Shown here in pieces: positions 26,286 through 34,099 of a DNA stretch of 64,000 nt. The first letter of the stretch is position 1. Each line of letters starts with the position of its first letter. The notes under the pieces are model-generated. The model worked only from the letters and a program-made list of their open reading frames with translations. It had not been told where the DNA came from and made no database searches. Source of the DNA: an uncultured Gammaproteobacteria bacterium (lineage in GTDB: Bacteria; Pseudomonadota; Gammaproteobacteria; DRJJ01); assembly GCA_947258795.1 (NCBI GenBank), contig CAMYJU010000011.1, positions 1 to 64,000 of the forward strand, given 5' to 3'. Made by a program: the position numbers and the translations under genes.

Positions 26286-26818
26286 ACCAGAATCGGATCT
26301 TCTACCTCGACATCTTCCAGCAATAAATCCCAGTCCAGGACTGCTAAAAATAACAAGAGTGATACAAGCTCCAATTCTTCGACGAATAATAATAAGGAGC
26401 TGATGAAGGGAAAAATTGCCGAGCTAAGCAATGAGACTGGTCTTTCTCCAAAAGTCATTAAACAAACAGTTGATGAAGCCAAAACAATCCTGAATTCCAA
26501 AAAGTTTAAAGAATTGGTTGAAGGGGCCGAGAAGGCCGTACACTTGTTAGAGTAATCAACGGCAGAATAATAGATATTGATGCAGCAAATGATTTTTCAT
26601 TTTCAGCATTCACTAATTTTGAGAAAAAAGGTTTTACACTAGGTCCCGATTCACTAAGTTCTCCAGATGAGTTAAGAAAAACTGTTCTACAGGAACTGAT
26701 AAGATTAAGAACGAGTAATACCAGCAGGAGTTTGTCTTCAGCGGTGGGAGACTCTGCTGTAGAGACAAAAACAGCATTTAAATTTGCGGAGGGTGCCAAT
26801 GACATTTTCTTCAAGTGA
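26156..26818 (+). pseudogene. Silent toxin module: duplicated pre-toxin segment plus frameshifted tip
   Basis: Starts mid-protein with the second copy of the pre-toxin repeat (ATMGTGAAITASNAARR), then a Ser/Asn/Lys linker, then GKIAELSNETGLSPKVIK. The frame stops at 26555 (EKAVHLLE), but one extra G at 26534-26535 would carry it on as EKGRTLVRVINGRIIDID to EGANDIFFK and TGA 26816-26818. The tip overlaps the next immunity-like gene by 20 bp. There is no start or promoter, so it is a stored module; recombination at the repeat would attach it to the intact N-terminus. Confidence 0.7.
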
Positions 26819-27029
26819 TCAGGACGATCTGATCAGAAAGCAGTGGCTTAAAGCTGCTTCAATAGCAAGAGACAACCTTGAAGCCAAAATTGATTGCCCG
26901 TCTTGCGGCAAGGGTAATCTTGAGATTTGGGATGTCCCGTTTGGGGATGAAGATAATCCCGCGGGCAGAGAAATCTACCTAAAATGTCCGGTTTGCAATA
27001 AAGAGGAAAGCCTACTGGTAAGGAATTAG
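26799..27029 (+). CDS. Zinc-ribbon immunity-like protein
   Basis: A 76-residue protein, start at 26799 chosen for GGAGG upstream. Two knuckles, CPSCGKG and CPVCNK, 32 residues apart, form a likely zinc ribbon; the N-terminus is helical (DQDDLIRKQWLKAASIARD). It overlaps the frameshifted toxin tip, the standard place for an immunity gene. Binding partner unknown. Confidence 0.6.
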   Translation: MTFSSSDQDDLIRKQWLKAASIARDNLEAKIDCPSCGKGNLEIWDVPFGDEDNPAGREIYLKCPVCNKEESLLVRN

Positions 27030-27079
27030 CTTAATATTTTTATACTTAGAATCAGCACATTTCTTTTGTTAAAGTTAAA

Positions 27080-27550
27080 TCACATTTTTTCTTGTTTGAA
27101 CAGGCCTTCGGCTCGCTTGTTTAATTCTTCTGGCGTTAAATCTTCTTTATGAGTAGCTATGAACCACCTATGACCATACGGATCTTCTATAGTACCGGTT
27201 CTATCACCATAAAATTGGTCCTCAACTGGATTAATTGAATTAGCTCCAGCAGTTAACGACTGAGAATACATCCTATCAACATCATCTACATATAGGTACA
27301 GCCCTACAGTTGAACCCCCCAAAGACTTAGGGTCCCCGAATGAAACATCATCACAGGGATCGGCTATCATTATTCGGGAATTTCCTATTTGTATTTCTGC
27401 ATGGCCAATGATCCCACCCGGCATATCCAATCTGAATAGCTCAATTGCATCAAACGCTTTCTTATAAAATTCTATAGCATCAGATGCACCCTTAATGCTT
27501 AGATATGGTGTTACACTATGGTATCCATCTGGAATTGCTTTTACAGGCAT
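27080..27550 (-). CDS. VOC (glyoxalase/PhnB-like) family protein
   Basis: A 156-residue vicinal-oxygen-chelate fold protein: start MPVKAIPDGYHSVTPYL, helix AIEFYKKAFDAIEL, strand pair GIIGHAEIQIGNSRIMIAD and the second half VDDVDRMYSQSLTAGA with DQFYGDRTGTIEDPYGHRW. This is the PhnB/YdcA-type pattern. Substrate unknown. The C-terminal LTPEELNKRAEGLF tail is common in this subgroup. Confidence 0.9.
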   Translation of the reverse strand: MPVKAIPDGYHSVTPYLSIKGASDAIEFYKKAFDAIELFRLDMPGGIIGHAEIQIGNSRIMIADPCDDVSFGDPKSLGGSTVGLYLYVDDVDRMYSQSLTAGANSINPVEDQFYGDRTGTIEDPYGHRWFIATHKEDLTPEELNKRAEGLFKQEKM

Positions 27551-27832
27551 TGGATTATATCTCCATATGAAGTTCTAATTAAATATTGAATAACAATACA
27601 ATTTATATTTGATTATTTTAGGTTTGTGTAAAAACAAAGACTAGGATTTGTTGGTGTAGGGAATTTTTACTCTGACCCAAATCACTATAATAAGGTATTT
27701 TAGACAATATAATTATGAATAATAAGGTGTGATGATTAATTAAAGGGCCTGAGCCCTTAACATTAAAATTATTTTGGTTATAGATTGATAAGACGTTTGC
27801 AATTTGAGGCAAATTACAAATAGTAGATTCCT
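27551..27832. other. AT-rich intergenic region with a REP-like arm
   Basis: A 282-bp AT-rich stretch between two minus-strand genes. It holds one copy of the TTACTCTGACCCAAAT arm (27667-27682) related to the toxin-store inverted repeats. Nothing else is recognisable. Confidence 0.4.
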
Positions 27833-28351
27833 CTATAGTCTTATTTTTTTAAACAGATCTGGATTGACGCTGGCTGAGCGCATACTTTCGATCTCTTCCA
27901 GTACAGCACCCGGACCAGGTTGTGGGCGCAGGTTGCGTACAGTCAATTCACCACCACAATGCGCACAAACCACCTTGGCTGTCGACACCTGGCCACAATC
28001 GGCATGCACAAATTCAACTGGGGCCTGACCATCTTCACTCAACCAACGGTCTCCCCAACGCATCAAGACCAGCAAGACAGGCAATAGATCCAGGCCACTA
28101 GCTGTCAAACGGTACTCATAGCGACACGGATTATGTTGATAAGGCACCTTGCGCAGGATATTTTCTTCCGTGAGGCGTTTCAGTCGATGGGTCAGCACCT
28201 TGCGGGAGATACCTAATTGCTCGACCAGAGGCTCAAAGCGGCGTACGCCATAGAAAATATCCCTCAGGATTAATAGGGTCCACCACTCACCGATGATATC
28301 CAGGGTCCTGGCAACGGAACAGTGTTGGGCTGAAAAAGTCGTACGTTGCAT
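27833..28351 (-). CDS. HxlR-type winged-helix regulator
   Basis: A 172-residue regulator. The HxlR domain covers about 10-100: CSVARTLDIIGEWWTLLIL, GVRRFEPLVEQLGISRKVL (recognition helix), RLKRLTEENIL and the wing RYEYRLTASG. A C-terminal extension carries CGQVSTAKVVCAHCGGEL, a possible metal knuckle also found in longer HxlR proteins. Divergent from the hydrolase gene, with two similar palindromes between them, so it probably represses both. Confidence 0.92.
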   Translation of the reverse strand: MQRTTFSAQHCSVARTLDIIGEWWTLLILRDIFYGVRRFEPLVEQLGISRKVLTHRLKRLTEENILRKVPYQHNPCRYEYRLTASGLDLLPVLLVLMRWGDRWLSEDGQAPVEFVHADCGQVSTAKVVCAHCGGELTVRNLRPQPGPGAVLEEIESMRSASVNPDLFKKIRL

Positions 28352-28365
28352 GGACTTTATTATAG

Positions 28366-28416
28366 AGTTTCTTCAAGAGATGTACTATAATTAATCTTAA
28401 GTTTCTTTAAGAAACT
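28366..28416. promoter_or_regulatory. Putative HxlR operator pair
   Basis: AGTTTCTTTAAGAAACT at 28400-28416 is a near-perfect palindrome; AGTTTCTTCAAGAGAT at 28366-28381 shares one full half-site. Both lie in the 89-bp gap between the regulator and the hydrolase, as expected for autoregulation and control of the divergent gene. Confidence 0.55.
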
Positions 28417-28440
28417 ATAGCAAGAATATAATAATTATTA

Positions 28441-29304
28441 ATGAGGATGCTCTGGATGAGTCGATACCTGCTCAAGGCAACCCGCCTTTACTTCCGTGTT
28501 TTCAGCTACTTATCGCCATCCCTGGCTATCCATTTCGCGGCCCGTCTGTTTACCACACCCTTCAGGAAAAGGCCTCTGAGTGATATGGAAAAAGAAGTCC
28601 TGAGCAAAGCTACCCGCCTCTACATCCCCTATCACAATGCCAGCAAACTCGTTGCTTACCGCTGGGGCAAACCATCCGCTCCAATTGTGCTGTTTGTCCA
28701 CGGCTGGACCGGCACGGCTTCGAGTTTCGTCATGTTTATTGAGCCATTGGTAAGCAGGGGGTTTCAAGTCATCGCCTACGATGGTCCGGCCCATGGAGCA
28801 TCGCCGGGTAAAACTGCAAATTTGATTGAGTGGTCGGATGGTGTGATGGCGGTGATACAGGAGTTGAACCAGGTGCATTGCATCGTCGGCCACTCCCTTG
28901 GCGCAGCAGCGATACTGGTTGCCTCTTCAGTGGGATTGAATACCAACAAGATCGTGATGATCGCACCGTTCAACGATATCATCAGCATCACTGATAATTT
29001 TGCCACACATTTGTCGATCCCACGCAAGACGATTTCGGGAATGCGTGATTACATTGCTGTAAAGTATCAGCAACAACTTGCCAGATATGGGAATGATTGG
29101 AACGATATCTTTCACTCTGAATATAAGGTACCTACGTTAATTTTGCATGATAAGGATGACAGAGAAATACCTTGGAATAATGCCAAGGCTATTGCCGATC
29201 AATGGCCATGGGCGACGTTCATTACGACACAAGGATTGGGGCATCGACGCATCCTTATTAATGTAGAAGTAGTAAATCAAGTTACTGAATTCCTTTCCGC
29301 ATGA
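28441..29304 (+). CDS. Alpha/beta hydrolase
   Basis: A 287-residue alpha/beta-hydrolase. Oxyanion region VLFVHGWTGTASS, nucleophile elbow IVGHSLGAAA (Ser in GHSLG, about 152), acid ILHDKDDREIPW and His in TQGLGHRRIL. The N-terminal ~50 residues are hydrophobic (YLSPSLAIHFAARLF), so it may sit at the membrane. ATG 28456 with GAGG upstream is an alternative start. Probably regulated by the HxlR protein. Substrate unknown. Confidence 0.88.
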   Translation: MRMLWMSRYLLKATRLYFRVFSYLSPSLAIHFAARLFTTPFRKRPLSDMEKEVLSKATRLYIPYHNASKLVAYRWGKPSAPIVLFVHGWTGTASSFVMFIEPLVSRGFQVIAYDGPAHGASPGKTANLIEWSDGVMAVIQELNQVHCIVGHSLGAAAILVASSVGLNTNKIVMIAPFNDIISITDNFATHLSIPRKTISGMRDYIAVKYQQQLARYGNDWNDIFHSEYKVPTLILHDKDDREIPWNNAKAIADQWPWATFITTQGLGHRRILINVEVVNQVTEFLSA

Positions 29305-29311
29305 TATGAAG

Positions 29312-29405
29312 TGCTAACGACTAAATAAACCGGACCTGCTACCGCGCAGTGTTTGAGGCTCCGAGCAGGGCCAACGGCCATGCGTGGTTGAATACCTTGC
29401 TAGAG
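29312..29405 (-). other. attC site of the FxsA-like cassette
   Basis: Outer core TGCTAAC at 29312-29318 and GCTAGAG at 29399-29405, the latter overlapping the gene's stop. Between them an imperfect palindrome with CCTGCT...AGCAGG. It is the last site of the array. Confidence 0.5.
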
Positions 29406-29828
29406 TTTAGGTTCATAATTTGAGTCAAAGTTTCGAACAATTGGACTGGTTATCCAGGCAAAAAGAATTACTAAACCCAGTGCATCTGTGACTACACCAG
29501 GAATTATTATAAGTATAACCGCCCAAATAAATAGCCCAACCAATATACCTACCTTACCAAAATACTGTACATATGGATCATTGGGATCTTTTTTACTTTT
29601 ATCAGACATAGATTCCCAATCAGCGTTTTTAATTACTCCAAGCATTTCTTTTTTTCGGGATCGATTTATCCAGACAAACAACAATCCTGCTGCTGTTGTC
29701 ACTATATATACAGAAACTAAATTTAAAATGCCGAGTTTATCAACTAAGTACGCAGTTACAGTTACCTCTGCAATAGCTGCAATTAACATGATTACTGTAA
29801 ATACAGCAATTTTATTTTTGGTAATCAT
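29400..29828 (-). CDS. FxsA-like membrane protein (cassette gene)
   Basis: A 142-residue protein resembling FxsA: two N-terminal helices (VFTVIMLIAAIAEVTVTAYL, LVSVYIVTTAAGLLFVWI) and a C-terminal pair containing LIIIPGVVTDALGLVILF, the PG-x-TDxxG signature of that family. In E. coli FxsA is an inner-membrane protein linked to exclusion of phage T7 by F. Its stop lies in an attC core, marking it as a cassette. Confidence 0.75.
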   Translation of the reverse strand: MITKNKIAVFTVIMLIAAIAEVTVTAYLVDKLGILNLVSVYIVTTAAGLLFVWINRSRKKEMLGVIKNADWESMSDKSKKDPNDPYVQYFGKVGILVGLFIWAVILIIIPGVVTDALGLVILFAWITSPIVRNFDSNYEPKL

Positions 29829-29835
29829 TGAAAAA

Positions 29836-29910
29836 CTCTAACGCCTCTAGCCTGCGACCTCGGAAAGCACGTAGCGCTTAAAGCGGTTCGACTGCATGCG
29901 CTTGTTATGT
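29836..29910 (-). other. attC site of the 74-residue cassette
   Basis: CTCTAAC at 29836-29842 and GTTATGT at 29904-29910, with partly complementary inner arms and a central AGCGCTTAAAGCGG hairpin. The GTTATGT core matches the ACATAAC core on the other side of the cassette. Confidence 0.6.
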
Positions 29911-29964
29911 GTGACTTTGTCTTTCATTTATTCGGTTTGCTTTCCTACCTCGTCGCTATTTCTT

Positions 29965-30189
29965 TTAATTTCGCCTTTGGGAGGGTGCTCCAAATTCCTC
30001 TTTGAATTCTGCAAATGCTTTCTCCAATTCTTCGCTGTTGGTAATCTTATCGAGGTTCTCTAATAAAATTGTCAATAGATAGTTGTTACCATAGTGATAC
30101 TTATCGTTCAGGCTGCGAAGGTTTTCATATGCTTTTTCCGATAACGCCGCATTGAATCGTTTGGGTAGTGGAAATCTTTTTGCTGGCAT
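29965..30189 (-). CDS. Small ribbon-helix-helix-like protein (cassette gene)
   Basis: A 74-residue basic-then-acidic protein: KRFNAALSEKAYENLRSLND and YHYGNNYLLTILLENLD. The strand-helix-helix order is reminiscent of CopG/Arc proteins and antitoxins, but no partner toxin is adjacent and the match is by eye. Bounded by attC cores ACATAAC and GTTATGT. Confidence 0.55.
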   Translation of the reverse strand: MPAKRFPLPKRFNAALSEKAYENLRSLNDKYHYGNNYLLTILLENLDKITNSEELEKAFAEFKEEFGAPSQRRN

Positions 30190-30216
30190 CTTTTTATTTT
30201 AGCTCCTCCTCGTCAC

Positions 30217-30282
30217 ACATAACGTTAAAATTGTGGAGACGGATAAAGCGCACAGCGCTTTAAACGGTCCCACACGAATAAC
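30217..30282 (-). other. attC site split by an IS110-type element (larger part)
   Basis: ACATAAC (30217-30223) followed by GTTAAAATTGTGG, a central AAAGCGC-aca-GCGCTTT hairpin and CCACACGAATAAC. The matching outer core GTTATTC lies at 30796-30802. Joined directly, the right end mirrors the left end base for base around TAACGTTAT, so the intervening 513 bp were inserted between the inner arm and the outer core. Confidence 0.7.
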
Positions 30283-30795
30283 TTGACAATCATTGAGGCC
30301 TCCTTCCCCGACTTTCAGGCTCCACCCCGAAGGGTGCTCCTAGACGTCCATAGACGTAAGTTGTTCTTGAGAACAATGCGAAAAAGGAGGCCTCACATGC
30401 AATTCTACACTAAAATTCAACAACATTACTGCGGTACCGTTCTGCATACTTTGACCTTGTATGTCTGCATACTCAACCAAACGGCTGTCATATTAGTTCA
30501 TCATAATATTAAGATAGACCAAGGCCGATGATGCCTAGCTGTATTACCTGCTCGGCTCGATCTGCGTCATCGGCAAGATCCTGACCCTGACCTTGCTATA
30601 TGAGATCCAGCACATTCAGCGCTTTCCGAGCGCCGGTCAGTTTTATCTTATGCTCGATTGGTGTTTAGTCGCAGGCGATGCCTGTTGCTGTGGTTGGAAT
30701 CAAGTCAGAATATATGGATAAACCTGATTAGGATAAAGCGGCTATCGCCGCTTTATAAACCTCTATTGCCTGTTGACAGCGGGGGCCTCGTAGGT
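30283..30795 (+). mobile_element. Decayed IS110-family element inside an attC
   Basis: The N-terminal part of the transposase (MQFYTKIQQHYCGTVLH, 30397-30531) and a later piece (ICVIGKILTLTLLYEI followed by RFPSAGQFYLM, about 30550-30650) are present, with the middle deleted. The first metal-binding Asp of the GIDLH motif is replaced (GTVLH). Both ends carry sub-terminal GAGGCC/GGCCTC. It has no target duplication, as expected for the family. Clearly inactive. Confidence 0.7.
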
Positions 30796-30814
30796 GTTAT
30801 TCGCTTCTTCTTAC

Positions 30815-31321
30815 TTAAATCGAGTTAATGAATTTATCAACGTCATTTTTATATTCAACTGGGTTATACCCATTTTCACAGTTTGCATGGACATACCCAC
30901 CATAGTTCATTCCTAGATACTCAAATGTACTTTTAAAAGAATTAATGAATGAACTGTCAGCATCATTACTAATTGATGTACATACAATGTAAGCAGTCTT
31001 ATTCCTTAGGCTCCGACCTATATCTTTTAATTCATCTACATCTAATAAATCTGAGGTTCTATCTATAAATGTTTTCATTTGTGCGCTGGGTCCATACCAA
31101 TAGATAGGCGTTACAAAAATAATTTTCTCATATTCCAATATGCAATTCATTACAGTAACAAAATCATCATTGATGTTTTTGTGTTCGTAATCATAAGGAG
31201 TAATATCTTTTTCTGATAGATCGATGATTTGAATGTCCATGCTGCTACCGATCCAGTCAATAAACTGGCCTGTATTACCATTTCTTCTGGCACTTGCGAA
31301 TAACGCTATTGCTTTACTCAC
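30815..31321 (-). CDS. Flavodoxin-fold NAD(P)H reductase (cassette gene)
   Basis: A 168-residue flavoprotein-like protein: ALFASARRNGNTGQFIDWI (FMN phosphate loop), IIFVTPIYWYGPSAQMKTF and IDRTSDLL typical of NADPH-dependent FMN reductases. AT-rich compared with the core genes. Lies between two attC sites. The substrate cannot be told. Confidence 0.85.
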   Translation of the reverse strand: MSKAIALFASARRNGNTGQFIDWIGSSMDIQIIDLSEKDITPYDYEHKNINDDFVTVMNCILEYEKIIFVTPIYWYGPSAQMKTFIDRTSDLLDVDELKDIGRSLRNKTAYIVCTSISNDADSSFINSFKSTFEYLGMNYGGYVHANCENGYNPVEYKNDVDKFINSI

Positions 31322-31338
31322 TATCGATTTCTTTTAGC

Positions 31339-31455
31339 GTATAACAACGCCTTTGTAACAGACATTTTTTGTGGAGTGGAGTTTTGGGGTAAAGTGGTGA
31401 AGCCACCCCAAAATGGAGCGTAACAAAAAATGTCCTGTTGACAAAATTGTTATGC
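31339..31455 (-). other. attC site of the YdeI-like cassette
   Basis: GTATAAC at 31339-31345 and GTTATGC at 31449-31455, which overlaps the stop codon of the cassette gene. Inside, ACATTTTTTGT pairs with ACAAAAAATGT and TTTTGGGGT with ACCCCAAAA, giving a long stem with bulges: a clear attC. Confidence 0.82.
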
Positions 31456-32052
31456 ATTTTTCGTCTTTTTGAAGCCAAAGCCCGGCTTTTCTTCTCGGAC
31501 AAGCATGTCCATGAATATTACAAATCGACTCTTTCTAGTTTCGGGTTTCTTCGCACTTGTCAATCCGTGCGCGATGACATAACGACTCGATTTGTTGAGC
31601 GTTTCAAAAAACTGTTTCGCCTTCGGCTTGCTCTCCAGTACTGCCAGGAAATCCGCTGGCACTTTCATATCACTTGCCGCATAGGCGTTCTCCCACCGGC
31701 CGTCCGCTTTGGCAGCACGAATATGCACGAGACCTGACTCCGTCATCCGGCCCTCGCTTATCAAACGCTCCGCATGCTCTCTGTTCCTTTTCGACCAGTT
31801 GCTTCGAGCTTTTCTGGGAGTAATTCGCTGGAAATAGGCTTGGTCATCGATTGACTTCTTGACGCCGTCGATCCAGCCCCAGCACAGTGTCTCAATCACG
31901 ACATCGTCCCAAGTCACGCTCGTAATACCAGTCTTTTTCTTGAATATCTTCACCCACAGTTCACTTTCGGTGGCGTGATTCACCTTGAGCCACCGGCCGA
32001 GATCTTTCGGCGTTGTAAAGGTCATGATTCTCGCTGGATCGGGTTCAGGCAT
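31450..32052 (-). CDS. YdeI/OmpD-associated family protein (cassette gene)
   Basis: A 200-residue protein with the YdeI pattern: LGRWLKVNHATESELWVKIF, CWGWIDGVKKSIDDQAYFQR, ITPRKARSNWSKRN and the C-terminal segment with ETLNKSSRYVIAHGLTSAKK. The family is linked to tolerance of cationic peptides and to bacteriocin protection in some hosts. It is GC-richer than the other cassettes, hinting at a different source. Confidence 0.85.
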   Translation of the reverse strand: MPEPDPARIMTFTTPKDLGRWLKVNHATESELWVKIFKKKTGITSVTWDDVVIETLCWGWIDGVKKSIDDQAYFQRITPRKARSNWSKRNREHAERLISEGRMTESGLVHIRAAKADGRWENAYAASDMKVPADFLAVLESKPKAKQFFETLNKSSRYVIAHGLTSAKKPETRKSRFVIFMDMLVREEKPGFGFKKTKNA

Positions 32053-32070
32053 GAAACTTGATTCTCTTCG

Positions 32071-32125
32071 GCATAACGTTCTGTTAACTGGCGGAGGCGC
32101 GTCAGCGCCGGAGACCAGGTTGAAC
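32071..32125 (-). other. attC site split by a second IS110-type element (larger part)
   Basis: GCATAAC (32071-32077), then GTTCTGTTAACTGG, a GGCGC-gtca-GCGCC hairpin and CCAGGTTGAAC. The other core, GTTATGC, is at 32793-32799. Rejoined, CCAGGTTGAAC-GTTATGC mirrors the left end. The insertion is at the same place as in the other split site. Confidence 0.7.
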
Positions 32126-32792
32126 TGCTTGATACTTGTTTATGAAATTCTACACCAAAACATATCAAAATTATTGCGGAATTGATCTGCATACCAAAAC
32201 ATTGTTTGTCTGTATTATCAATAACCGAGGTGAAATATTAGTGTATCGTGATATACCAGCAAACCCGGAGCCTTATTTTCAAGGTCATCGCCGATTATCG
32301 TGAGGACCTGGTCGTCGGCGTGGAATGTATATTTTCATGGTACTGGCTCACATTAAGCTGACGAACTATCAATATAACTTTCCCACCCTTGAAAACACAT
32401 TGGCAAGAAAGGCTATCGTTAGGATCTGGCTGAACGCTTTACCGATGCCAGTGTACGTAATAATGTCAAGGTTGATTTGGCAGTGGCTGATCACACGCAT
32501 GAGCTGATCACCCAGCTCGAAAACTATTTAGTCCGCCACGCCAAATAATTTGATCCCAGAACCTATTATCGATTGCAACCGGTGCGCGGTATCGGAAAAA
32601 TACTGGCGCTGGTGATCATTTCGATCATAAGAAACGCGTAACGGATGCTCGATAGATGTTTGCTTGCAGCCATGCCTGCTAAACCGATTAACTTGTGTGC
32701 AGCCGTGGCGTTATTTGCTCTTATACTACAACAAAAAGTGTTTTTTTGTTTTAGGACCGGTTTGCGCTATTGACAGGGGCGGTCATATAGAT
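32126..32792 (+). mobile_element. Decayed IS110-family element inside an attC
   Basis: Transposase pieces in several frames: MKFYTKTYQNYCGIDLHT with the catalytic GID at 32142, EDLVVGVECIFSWYWL near 32300, a middle part with DASVRNNVKVDLAVADH, and LQPVRGIGKILALVI near 32580. Stops and shifts disable it. Its right end (TTGACAGGGGC...GAT before GTTATGC) is similar to that of the other element. Its insertion changed the end of the neighbouring cassette gene. Confidence 0.75.
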
Positions 32793-33155
32793 GTTATGCC
32801 GGTATACACTAATTGATTTAAAACACATAACGATTTGCGATATCAAAAGTATCACCACTAAATACTTTATATAATTTTCTATATACGACAATCCAAGGAT
32901 ACTTAGTAGTATTACAATTAGTAAAGAAACAAATAAATTTAGTATATTAAAAATAAGCACGTTAGATATACTTCTAAATTTATATCTTGCGATATTTCTA
33001 GCGCCATATGCTAGTAAGCCGAAAGCTATTACACCAAGTACATATAACAGAATTGTCGTATAGAATATAACTTGCTCAAGGCCTGCACCATAAGATGCAT
33101 ACGCACATGTTGGTAGCAAAACTATAGAAAATAATGTTTTTACTGCTCGGCTCAT
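32751..33155 (-). CDS. Membrane protein of unknown function (cassette gene, altered C-terminus)
   Basis: A 134-residue protein with an N-terminal signal-like helix (LFSIVLLPTCAYASYGAG) and three further hydrophobic segments (FYTTILLYVLGVIAFGLLAY, ISNVLIFNILNLFVSLLIVI, YLVVILLISQIVMCF). The frame crosses the attC core at 32793-32799 and ends inside the IS remnant (IYMTAPVNSANRS); before the insertion it would have ended shortly after HN. Function unknown. Confidence 0.6.
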   Translation of the reverse strand: MSRAVKTLFSIVLLPTCAYASYGAGLEQVIFYTTILLYVLGVIAFGLLAYGARNIARYKFRSISNVLIFNILNLFVSLLIVILLSILGLSYIENYIKYLVVILLISQIVMCFKSISVYRHNIYMTAPVNSANRS

Positions 33156-33170
33156 AAATCACCTTATAAG

Positions 33171-33284
33171 GCATAACGCAGCCTTTAACCAGACAACAAT
33201 AGTAACACTTGTTTGTGATAATTGTGCACAACGACATATACAAACCAGGTGACGCTATCGGCAACCTGATTTGAAGGGCATTGT
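33171..33284 (-). other. Degenerate attC site of the acetyltransferase cassette
   Basis: GCATAAC at 33171-33177 with CAGCCTTTAA, opposed by TTGAAGGGCATTGTTTATT ending at 33284. Arms are only partly complementary and the right core is off consensus. Assigned mainly by position between two cassette genes. Confidence 0.4.
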
Positions 33285-33291
33285 TTATTTT

Positions 33292-33915
33292 TTATTTGCA
33301 CACATACTCATATATACACGCTTGGCCACCTTTAGTAGCAAACTCATGCAGTGGTGAATCAAAATCACCCAGGTGCCTAAATCCCAGCAGCTCATAAAAG
33401 CTACTAGCACCGAGCTTGTTAGTTTCTACAAGAATCGAACTAACACCGCTATCTTTACACTGTTGTAGAAATCCAGACCAAAGCTTCTTTCCATATCCCT
33501 TTCCTTGATGTTCCCTGCCCACAACAAATAAAGTAATTTCACTTCTTTTTCTACCTGTTAATTTGTTTCTGTTATGTTCGTGATCTTTAATCGCATTTAA
33601 AAAATCCTTTTTATTCACGGGTCTCTCAGACTTTACTCTTATTAGTCTCCATAACATACTCAGTCTGTAAAGAATATTTATACCCGGCTTTCCTGATCGC
33701 TCATTAAGACCAAAAATAAACCCTGCCACTACACCATCTACTTCGATCACCATTCTATAGTTACTAACCAGAACCGAACCTTTTGTATACATGCATTTTG
33801 CCAAATTCGACAGAGCTTCAGGAGCGTAAATAGTGTCGAAACCCCATGCCTGATTCACTAGAGATTCACACTGCTCATAGTCCTCTTCTCTATATTCTCT
33901 CAGTATCTCTTTCAT
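33292..33915 (-). CDS. GNAT N-acetyltransferase (cassette gene)
   Basis: A 207-residue acetyltransferase. Motif A VVGREHQGKGYGKKLWSGFL with the acetyl-CoA loop HQGKGYG (about 143-149) and motif B VETNKLGASSFYELLGFRHL are clear. The N-terminal half (YREEDYEQCESLVNQAWG) is also typical. Acceptor unknown. Acetyltransferases are common in cassettes. Confidence 0.9.
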   Translation of the reverse strand: MKEILREYREEDYEQCESLVNQAWGFDTIYAPEALSNLAKCMYTKGSVLVSNYRMVIEVDGVVAGFIFGLNERSGKPGINILYRLSMLWRLIRVKSERPVNKKDFLNAIKDHEHNRNKLTGRKRSEITLFVVGREHQGKGYGKKLWSGFLQQCKDSGVSSILVETNKLGASSFYELLGFRHLGDFDSPLHEFATKGGQACIYEYVCK

Positions 33916-34014
33916 TTATTCCCACATAATAAATAATGGCGATACCTGACAAAATTCTAATAATCACAACAATTCTTCTCAGGCCCAGTTTTTAACTCAA
34001 GTTATTACTCCGAC

Positions 34015-34086
34015 CCCTAACTCCCACTGCGAATGGGCTTATTGATGATTTATTATTGGGCTTGATGCTACTGTCGCTTGTTAGGC
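34015..34086 (-). other. attC site of the DM13 cassette
   Basis: CCCTAAC at 34015-34021 and GTTAGGC at 34080-34086. The right half (CTACTGTCGCTTGTTAGGC) is nearly the same as that of the 34602-34688 site, but the left arm pairs poorly, so the exact left end is uncertain. Confidence 0.5.
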
Positions 34087-34099
34087 GAAGTTGTTTTCA

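Noticed and set aside
31314-31502. Small minus-strand open frame between two cassette genes
   Set aside because: It lies wholly over the attC stem and the end of the neighbouring gene, with no ribosome site.
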